DNA of 64,000 nt, taken from NCBI GenBank assembly GCA_003952965.2, contig CM025854.1:11601588-11665587 (forward strand), in the 5' to 3' direction. This DNA is from Morella rubra (Eukaryota > Streptophyta > Magnoliopsida > Fagales > Myricaceae). The translations under genes and the position numbers were made by a program. This document shows, piece by piece, positions 43,092 through 55,328 of this stretch (position 1 is the stretch's first letter; each line of letters opens with the position of its first letter). A model generated the notes under the pieces. It worked only from the letters and a program-made list of their open reading frames with translations. It did not search any database and had not been told where the DNA came from.

Positions 43092-46000
43092 GTAAACCAA
43101 AGCGAACAAAATATGTGAAGGAAGCGAAAGCAGCATCCTATTCTTCTTTAACGCAACCTTTTGCTATCCTTTTTGGTTGCCGGCGAAATCATTTTCTTCA
43201 ACTTTTTTATTTTTATTTTTTTCTGTCATTCAAACCCGTTTCGTTTCGAAAGCGCCACTACATTAGTTCTTGAATTTCCATTTCTCCCAGTTTTTTCATT
43301 GGTGTGTAGTTTAGAACAAACATTCGGACCGACTCCTCAGGCATCGGTTTATTAACTTTAGTAATAGTTTTGGGTTTATTAGAAAGTAGCATCATATACA
43401 GTTTTATAGTTTCTTTTTGTGCGTAATCCCTTTCTCTGTTTGTAAAGAGAAGAAGATGGGAAATGATATATGAGTTAGTTTCTGTTGATATATTGTGCCT
43501 GTTTGCTAAGGAACCGATAAAGGGTGTAGTGTAATTTTTTTCGGAGTGCATTTGGATGTTGTTACATGTTATTCGTGTTGAAAGTTTTGACAATGTTTTG
43601 CTGCCTTCGATTGTTATGAACTGGTTCTGGTCTGTTTGGATTTTCGAGAATATGCGAATAAGTAAAGTACAGTTTCTCATTGAGCAACCACTTATAGCAG
43701 AAATTGTAGCTTTGATGTTCGAGAGTGCAAAAGATGCTGCATCAGTAATAAAATGTTGATACACGTTATGTAGCTTAATTATGCTGCAATCTTGACAACT
43801 TAGGGCCATGTTGCTGCTTTCTTTTGGTGGCAAACAAATCCTGAAGCATTTAAGATACCGATGAGGAAAGACAGAGGAAGAAATAATAAGTTATTGACTT
43901 TTTTGTTGCCTAATAAGCTAATGAAAACAATGTAATCATTTTCATGATTGAACTTTCAATATGTTCTACTACATGTATAGCTTTCAATCTTGATGAATAG
44001 GACCTCAAAGTCCTGCCTTGAGATAGTGCATTGTTGTTTTCTTTCTTTTTTTGGGAGGTAGGGGGTGGGAAGGCTACTACATTCCTTAACATTGAATTAT
44101 CTTCTACTTCAACAAGTATATCAGCAAAAACCATTCCTTGATGGTTGCTTCGAACTTTAGGTTGAAAATTGTGTACTTTGATATTGGATTGATGAACCAG
44201 AAAAAATAAAAGATAGAGGAGTTTATATGTCATCTTGTCGACTTGTAGGATTTCAGGAGTTTGCAGGTTGAGTTATATTCAAATGGCTCTTATGAAGGTT
44301 ATTTTGATATGCTTCTCAAAGAAAGTTTAAAGGATGGTGCAAGAGTGCTCATGAAGTTGCTGTTTTGATATTAGCTTGGTGTGGAGCCATTGAATTTTCA
44401 TTGAGTTTAAGCTGCAAAATAAATAATATGAGGAGGGACTGTGCTTCGTAAAATCCCTGGAAAGGGGATTTTCCTTAAAGGGCATATTTATGTTCTCCAG
44501 TGCTGTAGATGAGAGAGCAGCAAATGCTAATTATAAATCTGAGGATTCAATAGACCATTCCGAGAGCAGGAGTTGAAAGCTGTAGATGGCCTTTGACTTC
44601 TCTCCCTGGTGTCTAAGGCTCATATGATAACAATGATGGAGGGCAAATAAGATTCATATGCTCTTTGTGAAACTAAGATGGGGGCGTGGACCATTTTCTG
44701 CTTCATTGTCTTGTAGTCAGAGACCTTTCTTCTTTGGTATATTAAGTGCTGATTGGGTCGTGCGAATTGTCTCATTCAGCCAATGCTTTGTTGAATGAGG
44801 TCTTGAGGGTGGGAGGTGTTGAAAGGTCTGGGTTCAGCCCCTTGATGTTTAATAAGGGCCATCTTTAGGGTATGGAATAATAAGAGTTTGACGGTGAGGA
44901 GCTTCCTATCTCTAAGGTGAAGATTGATTTTGTGAATATTTTTCTTTTCTCATGTTGTTTGTTTCGCTGGTACTTTTTGAATTTCTTTGACACCCACTCT
45001 GTGTCTTGGTTCTACTTTTAGTCTTTTCTCTCTTCTTATTTTCCTTATGGTGATTAACCCATGGGCTTCCCATGCACTTCCAGTATTGGCCCCTTCTGTG
45101 ATTGTTTTTCAACAAAACTTTAATTACTTGCAGCAAAAGAAAAAAGAAAATATGAATACAATGTAGTACTCTTGCAATTTTAACCAGAACTTGGCCATTT
45201 AAAAGCAAAAAAAAGAAGAGAAGGTTGTGTTAATCCTTGGAAGAGTGCATTGCTTGTTGAAATTCCTTCAAAGGAAGCTGTTGTCAGTTGAATAGGAGCC
45301 TTACAGGGAATCTTAACAGCTAGTTTTTGTCTGTAAGATAGTGTTATGTGTGCAAGTGGGATAGGAAATTGGTTGAGTTGATTCTCCACTATTCAACAAA
45401 TTATAGAAAAGGGATACAACAGTTGGGTATAAGCTATTTAAAGTAGCAGTAATCCTCATTTTCTGTGAAATTGACAATAGTACTTAGCATGTACTTGAAG
45501 CAAATTCAGGTCGAATGGTTTTCCTTTTGTTGAGGTTTTATCGTACAGTGCGTTTATTGTTCAACAACTTTTACCTTTCTGAAGTTCCTCGAATAAAAGA
45601 CTTCATTGATCTTTTAGACGAAACGTCTTTTCAATTTTTAAAAATCAATATTTAAGACTCCAAAAGTGTTGATTTCCCAGATAGTGCGAGGGTACTCAGG
45701 AGTGTACTTATAATTTAATCAGACTGGATAATAATGTTTAATTTTTTTTGGACCCTGAGAGTATACCCTCCAACTAGTCATGCTATATTAAATATTTAAT
45801 TGCTTGATAATGGATACTAGAGTGAAAATTTGTTTTTTGGTACTCATATAATTAGAGGTTATGTTTTATCCATCTGCTTTAGCCTTTGTGTTCTTTTAAA
45901 TTTTGGCCCTTCTGCCCTTGTTGTGATGGCAGTGAAAATCACCGTGGAACAAAATGGGGATTTTTTTTATCTTATTTTTGTTTCGGGGCAGGGGGAGTGC

Positions 46001-46136
46001 TAGGGAGGCTGCAAATATGATCACGGATGTTAAATGTCAAACTATTTTACTTTCCAAATGTCCTGTACTGGTATTTTTGTCTTATGAGTATGTTTATTCA
46101 TCTTATGTATCTAATGTTATTTTGGATTGTTGTCAG
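43092..46136 (+). other. Intron 1 of the TLC gene (about 3 kb)
   Basis: From GTAAAC to TTGTTGTCAG. T-rich, with scattered chance frames on both strands (for example minus 43833-43258) that match nothing I know. No transposon recognised. Confidence 0.5.
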
Positions 46137-46333
46137 GAAACTTATCTAAAGTTTTTGTGATAGGCAATCTTCATTTTGGTAGTCGTCTTCCTTATTTATT
46201 CGCCGAAGGCATCAAATGCTACAACGTCAAGAATAAAGGGGGAAAGTGCATTAGACAACAAAAGAGAATCTTGTTAGAGTTATTGGCGGAAGAGTATGCT
46301 TTAAGACTCATTACCGAACAAGGGACCGTGGAA

Positions 46334-49300
46334 ATGAAATTATACCACTACCAGGCTGAGTGGCTGCTAAAGGAATATATGCTAGCAGACTCGTATATCC
46401 CATATGTTTCTATCATTTGGGGCATTTTGGCTTGCAAAATGGTATGTTCTAATCACTGGCTTTATCTATTGGGGCACATAGTCAGTCCATGTTAAAGGTG
46501 CTTCACATACTTCCTTATAGTGCCATTGAGTTATCTCTTTTCATTATTTCTATATCCCCTGTCTTTCTCTCTCTCTCTTCTTTCTTCTAAGTATTCCTTC
46601 TTTGTCAGGTCTATGATCTTACTCAGATGATCAGTGCTATTTACTTTAAGAGCTATGCCAGCCTTTCCAAAATGCAACGTGTTAAATGGAATAACAGGTG
46701 TTCAGAATCTCCCCATTAGTCTAACTCATCTTTCCCTCTTGATGCAAAGTTTATATATGTCGCTTTATCTGTTTATGCAGGGCCATATCAACTCTTCATG
46801 CCATGTTTATCACATTTACTTCATTATACTTTGTGTTCTGGTCAGATCTCTATTCTGACAACCAATTTGCTGGCCTTGTTACACATCGATGTTCCCTGCT
46901 GTCTACATTTGCCTTGGGGGTGAGATACCTCAAGTTTTGAAATTTCTGATTTCTATTGAAGTTATTGTTCTTCTTACCAGTATTTATCGCCATTTTATTT
47001 TCTTAGTTCTTTTTCGTTGCCATAAATGTTTTAAGATATGCCAAGAATGGTCTTTGGACTCAATTGCATCACTGATTCAATTCCCCAGGGGTCTGTCATG
47101 TAGTGCTTAACAAGAGAGACGAGGAGGGGAAAAAACGATTATGAAAATTGTTTTAAAACTGGTTCAATTGTAACTCTGTTTGGCTACTTTTTGCTTTTTG
47201 TTTGATTGTTAGATTTCTTATTAGCTTCTGGTGATGATCTTTTTTTGATAAATGTTTACTTTACCTTTCTTACCAAGTGTCTATTCCACTGGATCTACCA
47301 CCACTAGTTCCACTCATTGGTATATATATTTTTGGGGGTAGGCAGGGGGGATGCCATGATCCTCCACCTTCGTGATGTTTGAAGATAATCAAGCCATACG
47401 CACCTCTTTCAGTTAGTTTTCTTTTTTTTCTTTTTTTGGTTGTTGGGGTTTGTTTTGGGAAAGAAAAAAGGGGGGGGGGGGGGGTGAGACTTCCTCGCCA
47501 GTGTGAGACAGCTGGATTTTGATGGAAACCCAGAGTTGATGATAGGAAGTTTGTGTTTATAGAGTTGGAAGGCCCCAAGCGGTGGGAAAGAGTTGATTTG
47601 AGCTAGGATGACGATTAAGGCATGGTTACTGTGTTGTATGCAGCAGATCTTTTGTTCTAGGAACCTTGACTGTTTGGATTAAAGTTGTTGAAGATGTATT
47701 TCTTTTCTTTGGACTTTCTGTCACTTTTTGTCCCAAATTGTACTTACTCTATCCCAAAATAAATGCCTTAGCTATAGAGACGACATGCTTATTAATGAAA
47801 ACATTAATTATGTTCCTAAAATGCCTTTTAACACTACATTGGAGGTGGAAATTTTGAATTACATGGACTGTTCTTTCTATTACAAAAACGAACTAGGGTA
47901 CCATAGAAAAATTATGGAATAAATGGTTTTATTTCTAGTAAGTGGAGACTTATTTTAGGATGTCCCAAAGATGAAAGGATGGAAAATTCAAGAGAAGCCT
48001 GCTGATGATGCACTTTGTGTCTTGGCTCACTCTCCTTCCATGGAATCCCTTATTCCTAATGAAAAGGAAATTGGCTGATTAAGACTTGTGAAATGGCAAA
48101 TATTCGTAGTGTATTATTCCTACAGCTTAACATTAGTAAATATCTCCTTGATTTAATGAGACTACCCTAAATGCAAAAAGTGATGGATGAATTTTTTTTT
48201 TCTTTTGGTTTTTTCGTGACCTGTAATTTTCTAAATTTTCTTTAATATTAATATAATGTTTAATTGATTTAATGTGCTTTGGGATCTGTGTAGCTAGTCC
48301 TGTTGGAATATAACTCCCTATGTAGCTAGCCCTCTCGTGCATTGTTATTAGTTTTTTTGCATTTAAGTGATGCTGTTGAAAGTAAACTACTATTTTCTAC
48401 TTTATCTCATGAGTGTAGTCTGTTTCATTTTCTGGTCTCCCCTCCTGCTGTTATTTATCTGAAGTTTATGTTTTCATATTTTGGTGTAATGTTGATAGGT
48501 GTCAGTTGGTTACTTTCTCGTTGACCTGGGGATGATCTTCTGGTTTTATCCTGCCCTAGGTGGATTTGAGTATGTAAGTACAGTCTCTCTCAAATGAATA
48601 TATCAATTGACTCAACAGTTTTTGTACTTCACACTAGTACAGTTTTTGCTTTCCCTTTTTTATTTTTGTACTTTTTTTTAGGGTGGGTTGGAAGAGTTTC
48701 TGTACTAGTGTGAACTACTTTTAACTTGCTTCTGTTCAGTACGTGGTTATAACATCAATATTTCAGGTGATTCATCATCTTCTTTCAATAGCAGCGGTAG
48801 CATATTCAATGTTAACTGGAGAGGGGCAGGTTTACACGAACATGGTTCTTATCTCAGAAACCACCACCCCTAGCATCAATTTGAGATGGTAGTTGTTATT
48901 TATTCAGAGACTTGATTCTTGCTTAGGAAAATCAAAAAAGAGGGACTTGGTTCTTAAATTAAATGAATTCCTTTCAATTTGATGCATATCAGTTTGGCTT
49001 GTGAAGGTATCTCGATATAGCCGGAATGAAGAGGTCAAGATCATATCTTATAAATGGGGTTGTTATATTCTTTTCTTGGCTGGTATGTTAAAGCTATTTC
49101 CTCAAGTGTCATAAAACTTCTGTTCTTTGCTTTCATTATTTTTGTCAACAGAAGACAAACTGCCAATCTCTCCCGGATGTGCCCTTCATATATCGTTCTC
49201 CTTATTTGTTATTACATGTTACATTTTTGCAGGTTGCCAGGATAATCCTGTTCATGTTCCTGTTTTACCATATGTACATTCACTATGACCAGGTAATAAC

Positions 49301-49872
49301 TATACTTGCAAAAGTTTACCTGGTAAATATTGGATGTGGTGCAAAGATGGGTAACAATAAAAATATAAGACTGCTTGATTTCCCAATTTCAGTTGCATCT
49401 TGTTTTTGAGTCATTAATCCGAAATGATTGGAGGAAAGGGATTAGTCTTTAGTAGATAAAAGTATTTGGTTGATTCTGAGGTCCTGAGTTTGGAATACAT
49501 ATATTATACCATCAACTAAGTAGATCATAAATGCTTACCATAAAAGACACACATCTGTTGGGAGAAAATGAGCTATTACTCCTTGCACTGACAGACAAGT
49601 TGTAAAAGATAGTTAAGATTATCGATTGTTTAGAACGTTCCAGATGTTTCCATTTTTAAGTATCCGTTGGTCAACCGGATGATATTTGGCCAGTATGCGG
49701 TATTGTTATGTATTCATATTACTGTTCTCTCACCATGCAGGTTAAGCAGATGCGCACCTTCGGGCTCGTTCTAGTATCTGTGGTACCATTGGTGCTATCT
49801 ATTATGAATTTGATGTGGTTTGGGAAGATTTTCAAGGGATTAAAGAAGACAGTAGCAGCCAAGAGGCAGTGA
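46334..49872 (+). CDS. TLC-domain membrane protein (TLCD4/TMEM56-like), 266 aa
   Basis: Eight coding exons join with correct GT-AG borders and phases: 46334-46441, 46609-46697, 46781-46919, 48499-48573, 48767-48888, 49007-49082, 49233-49292, 49741-49872 (TGA 49870). The protein is 266 residues, about the length of its Arabidopsis relatives. It starts MKLYHYQAEWLLKEYMLADS, then VYDLTQMISAIYFKSY, WNNRAISTLHAMFI, FVFWSDLYSD, GYFLVDLGMIFWFYPALGG, FEYVIHHLLSIAAVAYSM, ETTTPSINLRWYLDIAGMK, and a basic tail KKTVAAKRQ. The HH pair and about seven hydrophobic segments mark the TRAM-LAG1-CLN8 lipid-sensing domain of ER and other membranes. Its precise substrate is not known. I chose ATG 46334 because the family starts about 20 residues before LADPxIPY; the frame is open further upstream to the exon start at 46137. 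All splice sites look usable. Confidence 0.93.
46920..48498 (+). other. Intron in the TLC gene (between fourth and fifth exons), with MITE
   Basis: 1.58 kb from GTGAGA to TTGATAG. Contains a run of about 15 G at 47470 and a Stowaway-like MITE at about 47747-47970. Confidence 0.85.
47747..47970. mobile_element. Stowaway-like MITE in the intron
   Basis: The left end CTCTATCCCAAAATAAATGCC after TA and the right end, reversed, GGGACATCCTAAAATAAGTCTCC share the mariner/Stowaway inverted end (CTCCxTCCxAAAATAAxTG). About 220 bases, no coding capacity. Confidence 0.6.
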
Positions 49873-49950
49873 AGGATTGCATGAATCCGTCAACTTTTGT
49901 TTCTTAAAATGTTATTTGTCTTTGACTCGAACAGATTCTCTCCTATGTAT

Positions 49951-49993
49951 TTTCTCTTCTCTTCTCTTCTCTTCTCTTCTCTTCTCTTCTCTC
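49951..49993 (+). repeat. (TTCTC)n microsatellite in the TLC 3' region
   Basis: Eight or so TTCTC units, about 80 bases after the stop codon, probably in the 3' untranslated region. Confidence 0.9.
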
Positions 49994-50580
49994 TTGTAAA
50001 TGGCACAAATGTAAAATAGGCAGTCATGGTTTATGAGCAATATCGGTGTAGGTATTGAAGAAAGATAATAACCTACTTGTTTAAGAAATCCTCAAGCGGT
50101 GATAGGAACCACTTACACGTAAAGATCCAGAAATATGAATGAAAAATCCGTGCTTATTTAATGCTGCTCTACTAGCCTGAGATGATCTTATATTAGACCC
50201 GTCATATATAATAAAACAGCATAATAAATAATACAAGAAAAAATACTTAGAAAAACAATTTTCAAATTTGGTGGGTCAAGGCCACCCGTCTCCTCCTGCT
50301 CTTTGTTATGATAAAGATGACTCTTAATCAAAGTCATCAGGCCATAAAATTCAGTGGAAGTGAAGAATATTGTAATTGATTTATATAACAGCTTAACTGA
50401 AGTTAGTTTTCGTTGTTAGTCGAGAGGGTTTGTGTATATATACTAATAAGAGTTATATACAGTTTACGCATTTATATTTTTCAAAGCACAACTCAGCAAC
50501 TATTACTATTCAGAATTCTTCCTGGTGATGCCAAAATCATTGAGAGTCAGAGCCGATTAGACCTGTGGGGAATAAGAAAG
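49994..50580. other. 3' flank of the TLC gene, spacer
   Basis: AT-rich. No clear gene. Possible polyadenylation region just after the microsatellite. Confidence 0.4.
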
Positions 50581-50584
50581 AGCG

Positions 50585-50651
50585 ATGGCGTCGGATGTGA
50601 AGCTTCCAATGCCAAAATTAGATTTTGAGAAGTGTTTTAGTTTAGAGAATT
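50585..50651 (+). pseudogene. Possible first exon cut short
   Basis: AAGAGCGATGGCGTCGG gives a good plant start context and the frame reads MASDVKLPMPKLDFEKCFSLEN then stop. It is preceded by leader-like sequence. After GAGAAG the bases TGTTTTAGTTTAG could be an LTR-type start, with a repeat-like region following. The protein is too short to name. Confidence 0.3.
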
Positions 50652-51150
50652 AATTAAGTTTAAGAAAATAAAATGGGGCACCTATCTTTTATAGGAGGTG
50701 CTAGAGTTCTCATAGGGGTCTAATGCTATGGGCTCTAAGACTTCTTATCTTTCTTAGAGTCCTAAAGCTTTAAGAGTCCTTGTCTTACTTGAAGTCCTGA
50801 AAGCTCTTAGATTGCTGGGCAGGAAGGTTGGGGGAATTAGTTCTTGTTTGTGCAGGCTGAGGGCTCTAAACACGTTTGTGGCCTTGAGCGAGACTACATG
50901 CGGGCTCATATGTCTAGATGAACTGGACTAGTCATATTATGATCCATTAGTAGTCTCTCCCCTCAAAACAGGATCAGGCCGATAGAGCGTCTGACAAATC
51001 AAGTGATAATGGGCTAATCTGGTGGTCTGGGCTGATGGCCGGATCTTGGCCCATCAATATGTATTCTTTCTCTTCGAAAATTATTTCATGCAAACTGGGC
51101 CATGAGAACTGGGGATGTAGAAGCCCATGATCCCATGGATGCGCGCATCC
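50652..51150. other. Spacer, LTR-like sequence
   Basis: Repeats of GGAGTCC/CTTAGAGTCC-like strings at 50730-50810. No frame. Probably LTR or leader of the transposon whose gene follows. Confidence 0.35.
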
Positions 51151-51366
51151 CTTGACCTGGCCTGCCTGTGATGTTTGGATTAAAAGATGTGGAGGAGAGA
51201 GGACACTCATTCTGGTTGGGTGTTCTGCAAGCTATCAGGCGAGAGGTCTTTGTTCTCCCGTGCTACAGAGCCGAGATCCATCTCCTGTTTTCGTGCCCTC
51301 TGCCTATTCGTCTGCCAAGAATCTTCTTCTTCTCCTTTTTTCGCTTTGTGAGAGGGGGACTCTGGT

Positions 51367-52845
51367 TTGGGAGGCATGTTGTCTTCTTGTTCAGAATCGG
51401 AAGGGGCGACTACGGTACCTGTACCCAAAGGGACGTTGCCAATCGCCTTACGGGTATCAAACCGTAAGCTCAAGAACCTGGCGGAGCTGTGGGCCAGGTA
51501 TGACATCCCGCTGTTGATTATAATGAGGCCTCCTGCTTCAAATGAAAAGGTAGTGTGTCACAATGAGGGAGAAATTTCATTTTTTGAAGATGTACTGCGC
51601 ACCGGGGGTCGATTCCCTTTCCTCGGAAAATGCAGCAATTGCTGCGGTGCTTCTCCTTATCTCCTAGTCAACTAGCTTCGAATAGCTGGCTACTGGTGTT
51701 GGGCTACTTTGCCCTATGGAATAAGCTGTTTGAAGAGGAGAAACCCTCTGCCTGACGGGAGTTCGCCTGGTGCTATAAGGTTATGAAGAGTGCAGAAGGT
51801 ATGTACTTCTTCTAAGTGAGAGATGGGCGAAGGTTGTTTTGCGGTCTGCCCTTGAACAACAAAGGCTCGCACGAAAGGTTTTTCTTTGTGTCAGGTGAAG
51901 GATGGGAATATCCTCGAGATGAGAAAAATCTCGTTAGGGTTCAGCAATCTTCGGGGGTGCCGTCGACTGGGGGTAATGTTTCTAACTATTTTGTTCTTTT
52001 CCTTTTGTTTGTGTCTTTGTACTAACTATTGTATAGTGAGGTGATGTACGGAAATGGGTTCTGTGATGCAGCTCGGGAAGTGCCAGATCTTAGTCCGGAG
52101 GAGAAAACATGCCCTGGGACGTCGCCGAGTTGTTGCCCTTCATGAGCGCAGCTGCGGTCGTCGGCAGTGGGACCTCGACAGGTAAGTTTTTTGCGATTTT
52201 ATGACTTTGATGATTAGGTCTATGGCCTTGTGATTCCATTGTTATGAATGGTAGGATGGGCCGTGGAGTGGAGTTGGTCTTGTAGTATTGGTTTTCTGTG
52301 TTGGGGGTGATCGATCGCGCGACATTTATTGATTCGAGTGGCCGATAAGCCATAATATTGTTGTGGTCTGCTGCTCTGGCTATCAGCTAGAGTTAATATG
52401 GTTCCGTGATTTGCAGGGGTGAAGGCCAAATGCAAGTTGCTCATGCCCCAAGGGGGTAACCCAATCAAAGCCATTCCTAGGGTCACGTCAGGCCCTGCTA
52501 GGTCGGGGGCCAAGGCTGTTGGTGTGGTGATTCACGAGACAAGGTCCACCGTCGCTCGTTGAAGGGCAGTATCACCATCGTCAAGTAGCGACGACGTGGA
52601 GATCATAGGCGAGGTTCAAGCCCTTATGACAGCCTCATCTGGTGGCTATTCTGGACCCAGGACTCATTCTCGCAAAAGACCTTTCTTGGTTGATGAGGAT
52701 GAGGATGAGGAGGAAGAGAATAAGAGTTCCTGCCCGCGCCTTGCGCACAAGAAAGCCCGTAGGTTGCCCCAGCGGCACACGAGCGAACATGGAGCTTCTG
52801 TTGGGGAGTCGCTTCATCCTCTTAGGAACCATCATCATCCGAGAT
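51367..52845 (+). pseudogene. Plant transposon gene relic with introns (PMD/gag-like)
   Basis: Frame 51367-51675 includes LAELWARYDIPLLIIMRPPA and ISFFEDVLRTGGRFPF; 51816-51980 has LNNKGSHERFFFVSGEGWEYP. These are the signature blocks of the large plant retrotransposon-associated gene whose product has the R-Y-D-I-P, F-Y-E-A-A-L-R-x-G-x-R-F-P and F-F-x-V-S-G-E-G-W-E motifs. Exon-like pieces end at donors (GG|GTAATG near 51974; ACAG|GTAAGT near 52182), and one opens after TTTGCAG at 52418. The last part (52440-52845) is Ser/Asp/Glu-rich, then basic. The function is unknown and it is interrupted. Confidence 0.6.
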
Positions 52846-52933
52846 AAGGGATGTGGTGGGAGCTACCAAACGGCAAAGTGGGGGTTGATGATCCCCAGGT
52901 CGGCCCAGCAGGGGCTCCTTAACCTTACTAGTA

Positions 52934-52953
52934 TTTTTTTTTTTTTTTTTTTT
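52934..52953 (+). repeat. Poly-T run
   Basis: Twenty T in a row, perhaps the reverse of a poly-A tail of a retrocopy. Confidence 0.8.
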
Positions 52954-52959
52954 AATGAT

Positions 52960-53390
52960 TGAGTCCCCCGGAGTGTATTACCGATCTACTACTCGGTGAG
53001 GAACAATAAGTGTAGCGTAATTTTTACTACTAAACTTCAAATTTTGAGATATTTCAAATGGCACATGTGACCCATAAGTTAAAGGAATTTTTTTTTTTGT
53101 TATTGCGGAAATTTGGAAGGCTGTAGCTTTAAACTTATTAATTTGTCTACAGATAATGGTATTAGAGAGACAATAGTAGACAAAATAGATTTTCTTAGAA
53201 ACAATAAGAAACAAAAATATGGGGGTAATATTTTGTCTTCCAAGGGTATGGGCCGCGGGGGGGGGGGGGGGGTTGGGGGCCCTAGAATTTCACCATTTTC
53301 TTTGCAAGGTTCTCTCCTCCATTGCAGTCGTGTTGAAGTAATTGGTCACCCATTTGCAATCCATTTGTGACCATGTAGCTGAGATACTTC
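52960..53390. other. Spacer with poly-G run
   Basis: No gene. About 16 G in a row at 53257-53272, a likely sequencing-sensitive site. Confidence 0.5.
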
Positions 53391-53458
53391 AGAGTTTGGA
53401 ATAAGGCTCGGGACTCCATCAATATAAGGACCTGCCATGGTATGGTTTTGAGGAGTTA

Positions 53459-54018
53459 TCACTGGATTTGAAATAAAGCTCCCGACTTGTCAACATAAGG
53501 CCCAACTGCCATGGCATAGTTTTGAGGAGTTATCGCTGGATCTGAAAAAAAGCTTTGGACTCCTTCAATGTATGGAGTTGACTCGTTAGAGTTCTGACTA
53601 GTGATCACCGCATGATATATTTGAGAAAAGCTTTGGACTCCTTCAGTGTATGGAGTTGACTCGTTATAATTTTGAGTGATCACTGCATGATGTAGTTGAG
53701 AGTTTAGAATAAATCATGTGGCACTTTCGACATAAAAAGTTGGCTCACTATAGTTTTGAGGAGTGATCGCTGGATGATGTACTTGAGAGTTTGGAATAAG
53801 CCACGTGGCACCACCTCCACCACAAAGAGTTGGCTCACTATAGTTCGGAAGAGAGATCGCTGGATCATGTATTTGAGGGTCTGACTCAAACTTGAGAGAA
53901 CTTTGACTTGGGAATGGCATTTGGCTTAGCATCAATAGTTGACTGTCACTTTGAAGGAGCTTCTCATAGTGTTTGTCAAGAACTCCTAGAGGAAATTTAG
54001 CGTAGTACCTCCTAAGGG
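53459..54018 (-). pseudogene. Exon of an unidentified repeat-containing protein
   Basis: After an acceptor-like CTACCCTTAG the minus-strand frame from 54017 reads RYYAKFPLGVLDKHYEKLLQ and SDSQLLMLSQMPFPSQSSLK. Then come tandem units of about 27-30 residues around HxPAITPQNYSEPT (DPAISLPNYSEPT; HHPAITPQNYSEPT; HHAVITQNYNESTPY; YHAVITSQNSNESTPY; DPAITPQNYAMAV). One TGA lies in the middle at about 53716. At DNA level the units recur every 80-100 bases between 53450 and 53900. I cannot name it. Confidence 0.45.
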
Positions 54019-54653
54019 TAGCATATGAAACACAAATTAAATTTATTAGTTTCTACCACATATACCAGTAAGATCCCTCAAGAACTGGATGTGAAATATA
54101 TTTTATTTTCTGGAGTTGGATGATTTGTCACCCTAAAAGTAATAGGTCACGAGCTTCTTAAAAGCAGAATGAAACAACATTTCTAAAAATAGTGATCTTC
54201 TTAAAAGAACCACCTCACTTCGATATAAATCCCAATGTCATTAAAAATGAGAGAGTCAAAGATGAAGAAAAATGACATCAGTTCTAAGAATTTCAGGTTG
54301 ATCTTCCATGATTTTAGCTCTGATTCCTATAAACATCGGACCATTCGATTTCAATTTTTCTATTCAAACCCTCCTTCATGATTTCCCAAACAATTTGTTT
54401 CCTCATATAGTAGAACTTTTGATAAGGTCTCAGTCAAGAGCATTACTTCAATTGCAAAAAATATAGCTAGATGTATCTTCGGGTGAGAATGTACTACAAA
54501 ATCATGTAACTTTTATTTGCTGACCTTCAACGTCAATGTACATTCCAATTTAAATTACAAGAGAACAAACTATCCTAAAAACTAGACACCACTCTCTCCT
54601 AAAAGTTTGAAACAATTCAAATGAACAACAACACTTTTAACAACTAAAATCAA
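54019..54653. other. Spacer or intron, no gene seen
   Basis: AT-rich; no frame on either strand. It would be intronic if the exons at 53459-54018 and 55329-55629 belong together. Confidence 0.35.
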
Positions 54654-55297
54654 GTAAGCTAAAATCAAGGAAATAGACCAGGTCATGTCCTTGTTGCTAG
54701 CACCTACTTTAACCTCCAACTTATTCTTAGTAATTACTCTTAGTAACGTGAGTCGCAACCTATCAATTACACCCCCCCCCTCTTGAAATATAGCCTTGTC
54801 CTCAAGGCGGCTTTGTTCTTAGCATCTTACCCAAAGTGTGTAATAACATTTCAGACTCGAGCAGCAATTTTGATGCAACTTCTTCCAACATTGCATCAGT
54901 GATTTCTTCACATACTATTTTCCCTGTCCCTTCAAGAAGTAATAATTGTGGTCTTTGACACTTGTGGCCCGTAGTCATGCAACATCCCCACTTGCCTTAC
55001 TCTAGACAAGGCTTCATGATACTAGACAAAACAGTGTCGGAAAGATTGTTGGGGGACTTCTCCAAACGACGCATCTAGTCAGTCATGGCTATCTCCATGA
55101 GTTGCACCCCACTTTGGACTCCATCGAACCTAACTTCTAATATCTCAATCCTTTCTTTGTTGGTGGCCATAACATAGCTCTGATAGTAAGCTAAAATCAA
55201 GGAAATAGACTAGGTCATCTCCTTGTTGCTAGCACCCACTTATACCTCTAACTTATTCTTAGTAATTATTCTTAGTAATGTGAGTCGCAACCTATCA
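54654..55297 (-). mobile_element. Tiny LTR retroelement (TRIM-like), 644 bp
   Basis: Direct repeats of about 112 bases at 54654-54765 and 55186-55297. On the minus strand the first is followed by TATCAGAGC (primer site for initiator tRNA-Met, 55185-55177). A short gag start (MATNKERIEILEVRFDGVQS, from 55170) comes next with two stops. It leads into RTKPP and a frame-shifted LEDKAIFQEGG-like end as in Ty3/gypsy pol, and then the purine tract AAGAGGGGGGGGG before the second repeat. Thus gag start and pol end are joined by a large deletion. Matching TSDs were not found. Confidence 0.6.
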
Positions 55298-55328
55298 ACT
55301 TTGCCACCAAACCATCTTCAAGTACCTG

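Noticed and set aside
43258..43833. 191-codon minus-strand frame in intron 1 of the TLC gene
   Set aside because: No recognisable motif, located in a T-rich intron on the opposite strand, and no splice or start context to support it.
45954..46160. Plus-strand frame before the second TLC exon
   Set aside because: It crosses the splice acceptor at 46136 and is not in family alignment with the TLC protein.
51152..51517. Overlapping 99-121-codon frames on both strands
   Set aside because: Only the frame carrying the RYDIP and GGRFPF blocks fits a known plant transposon family; the others are shadows.
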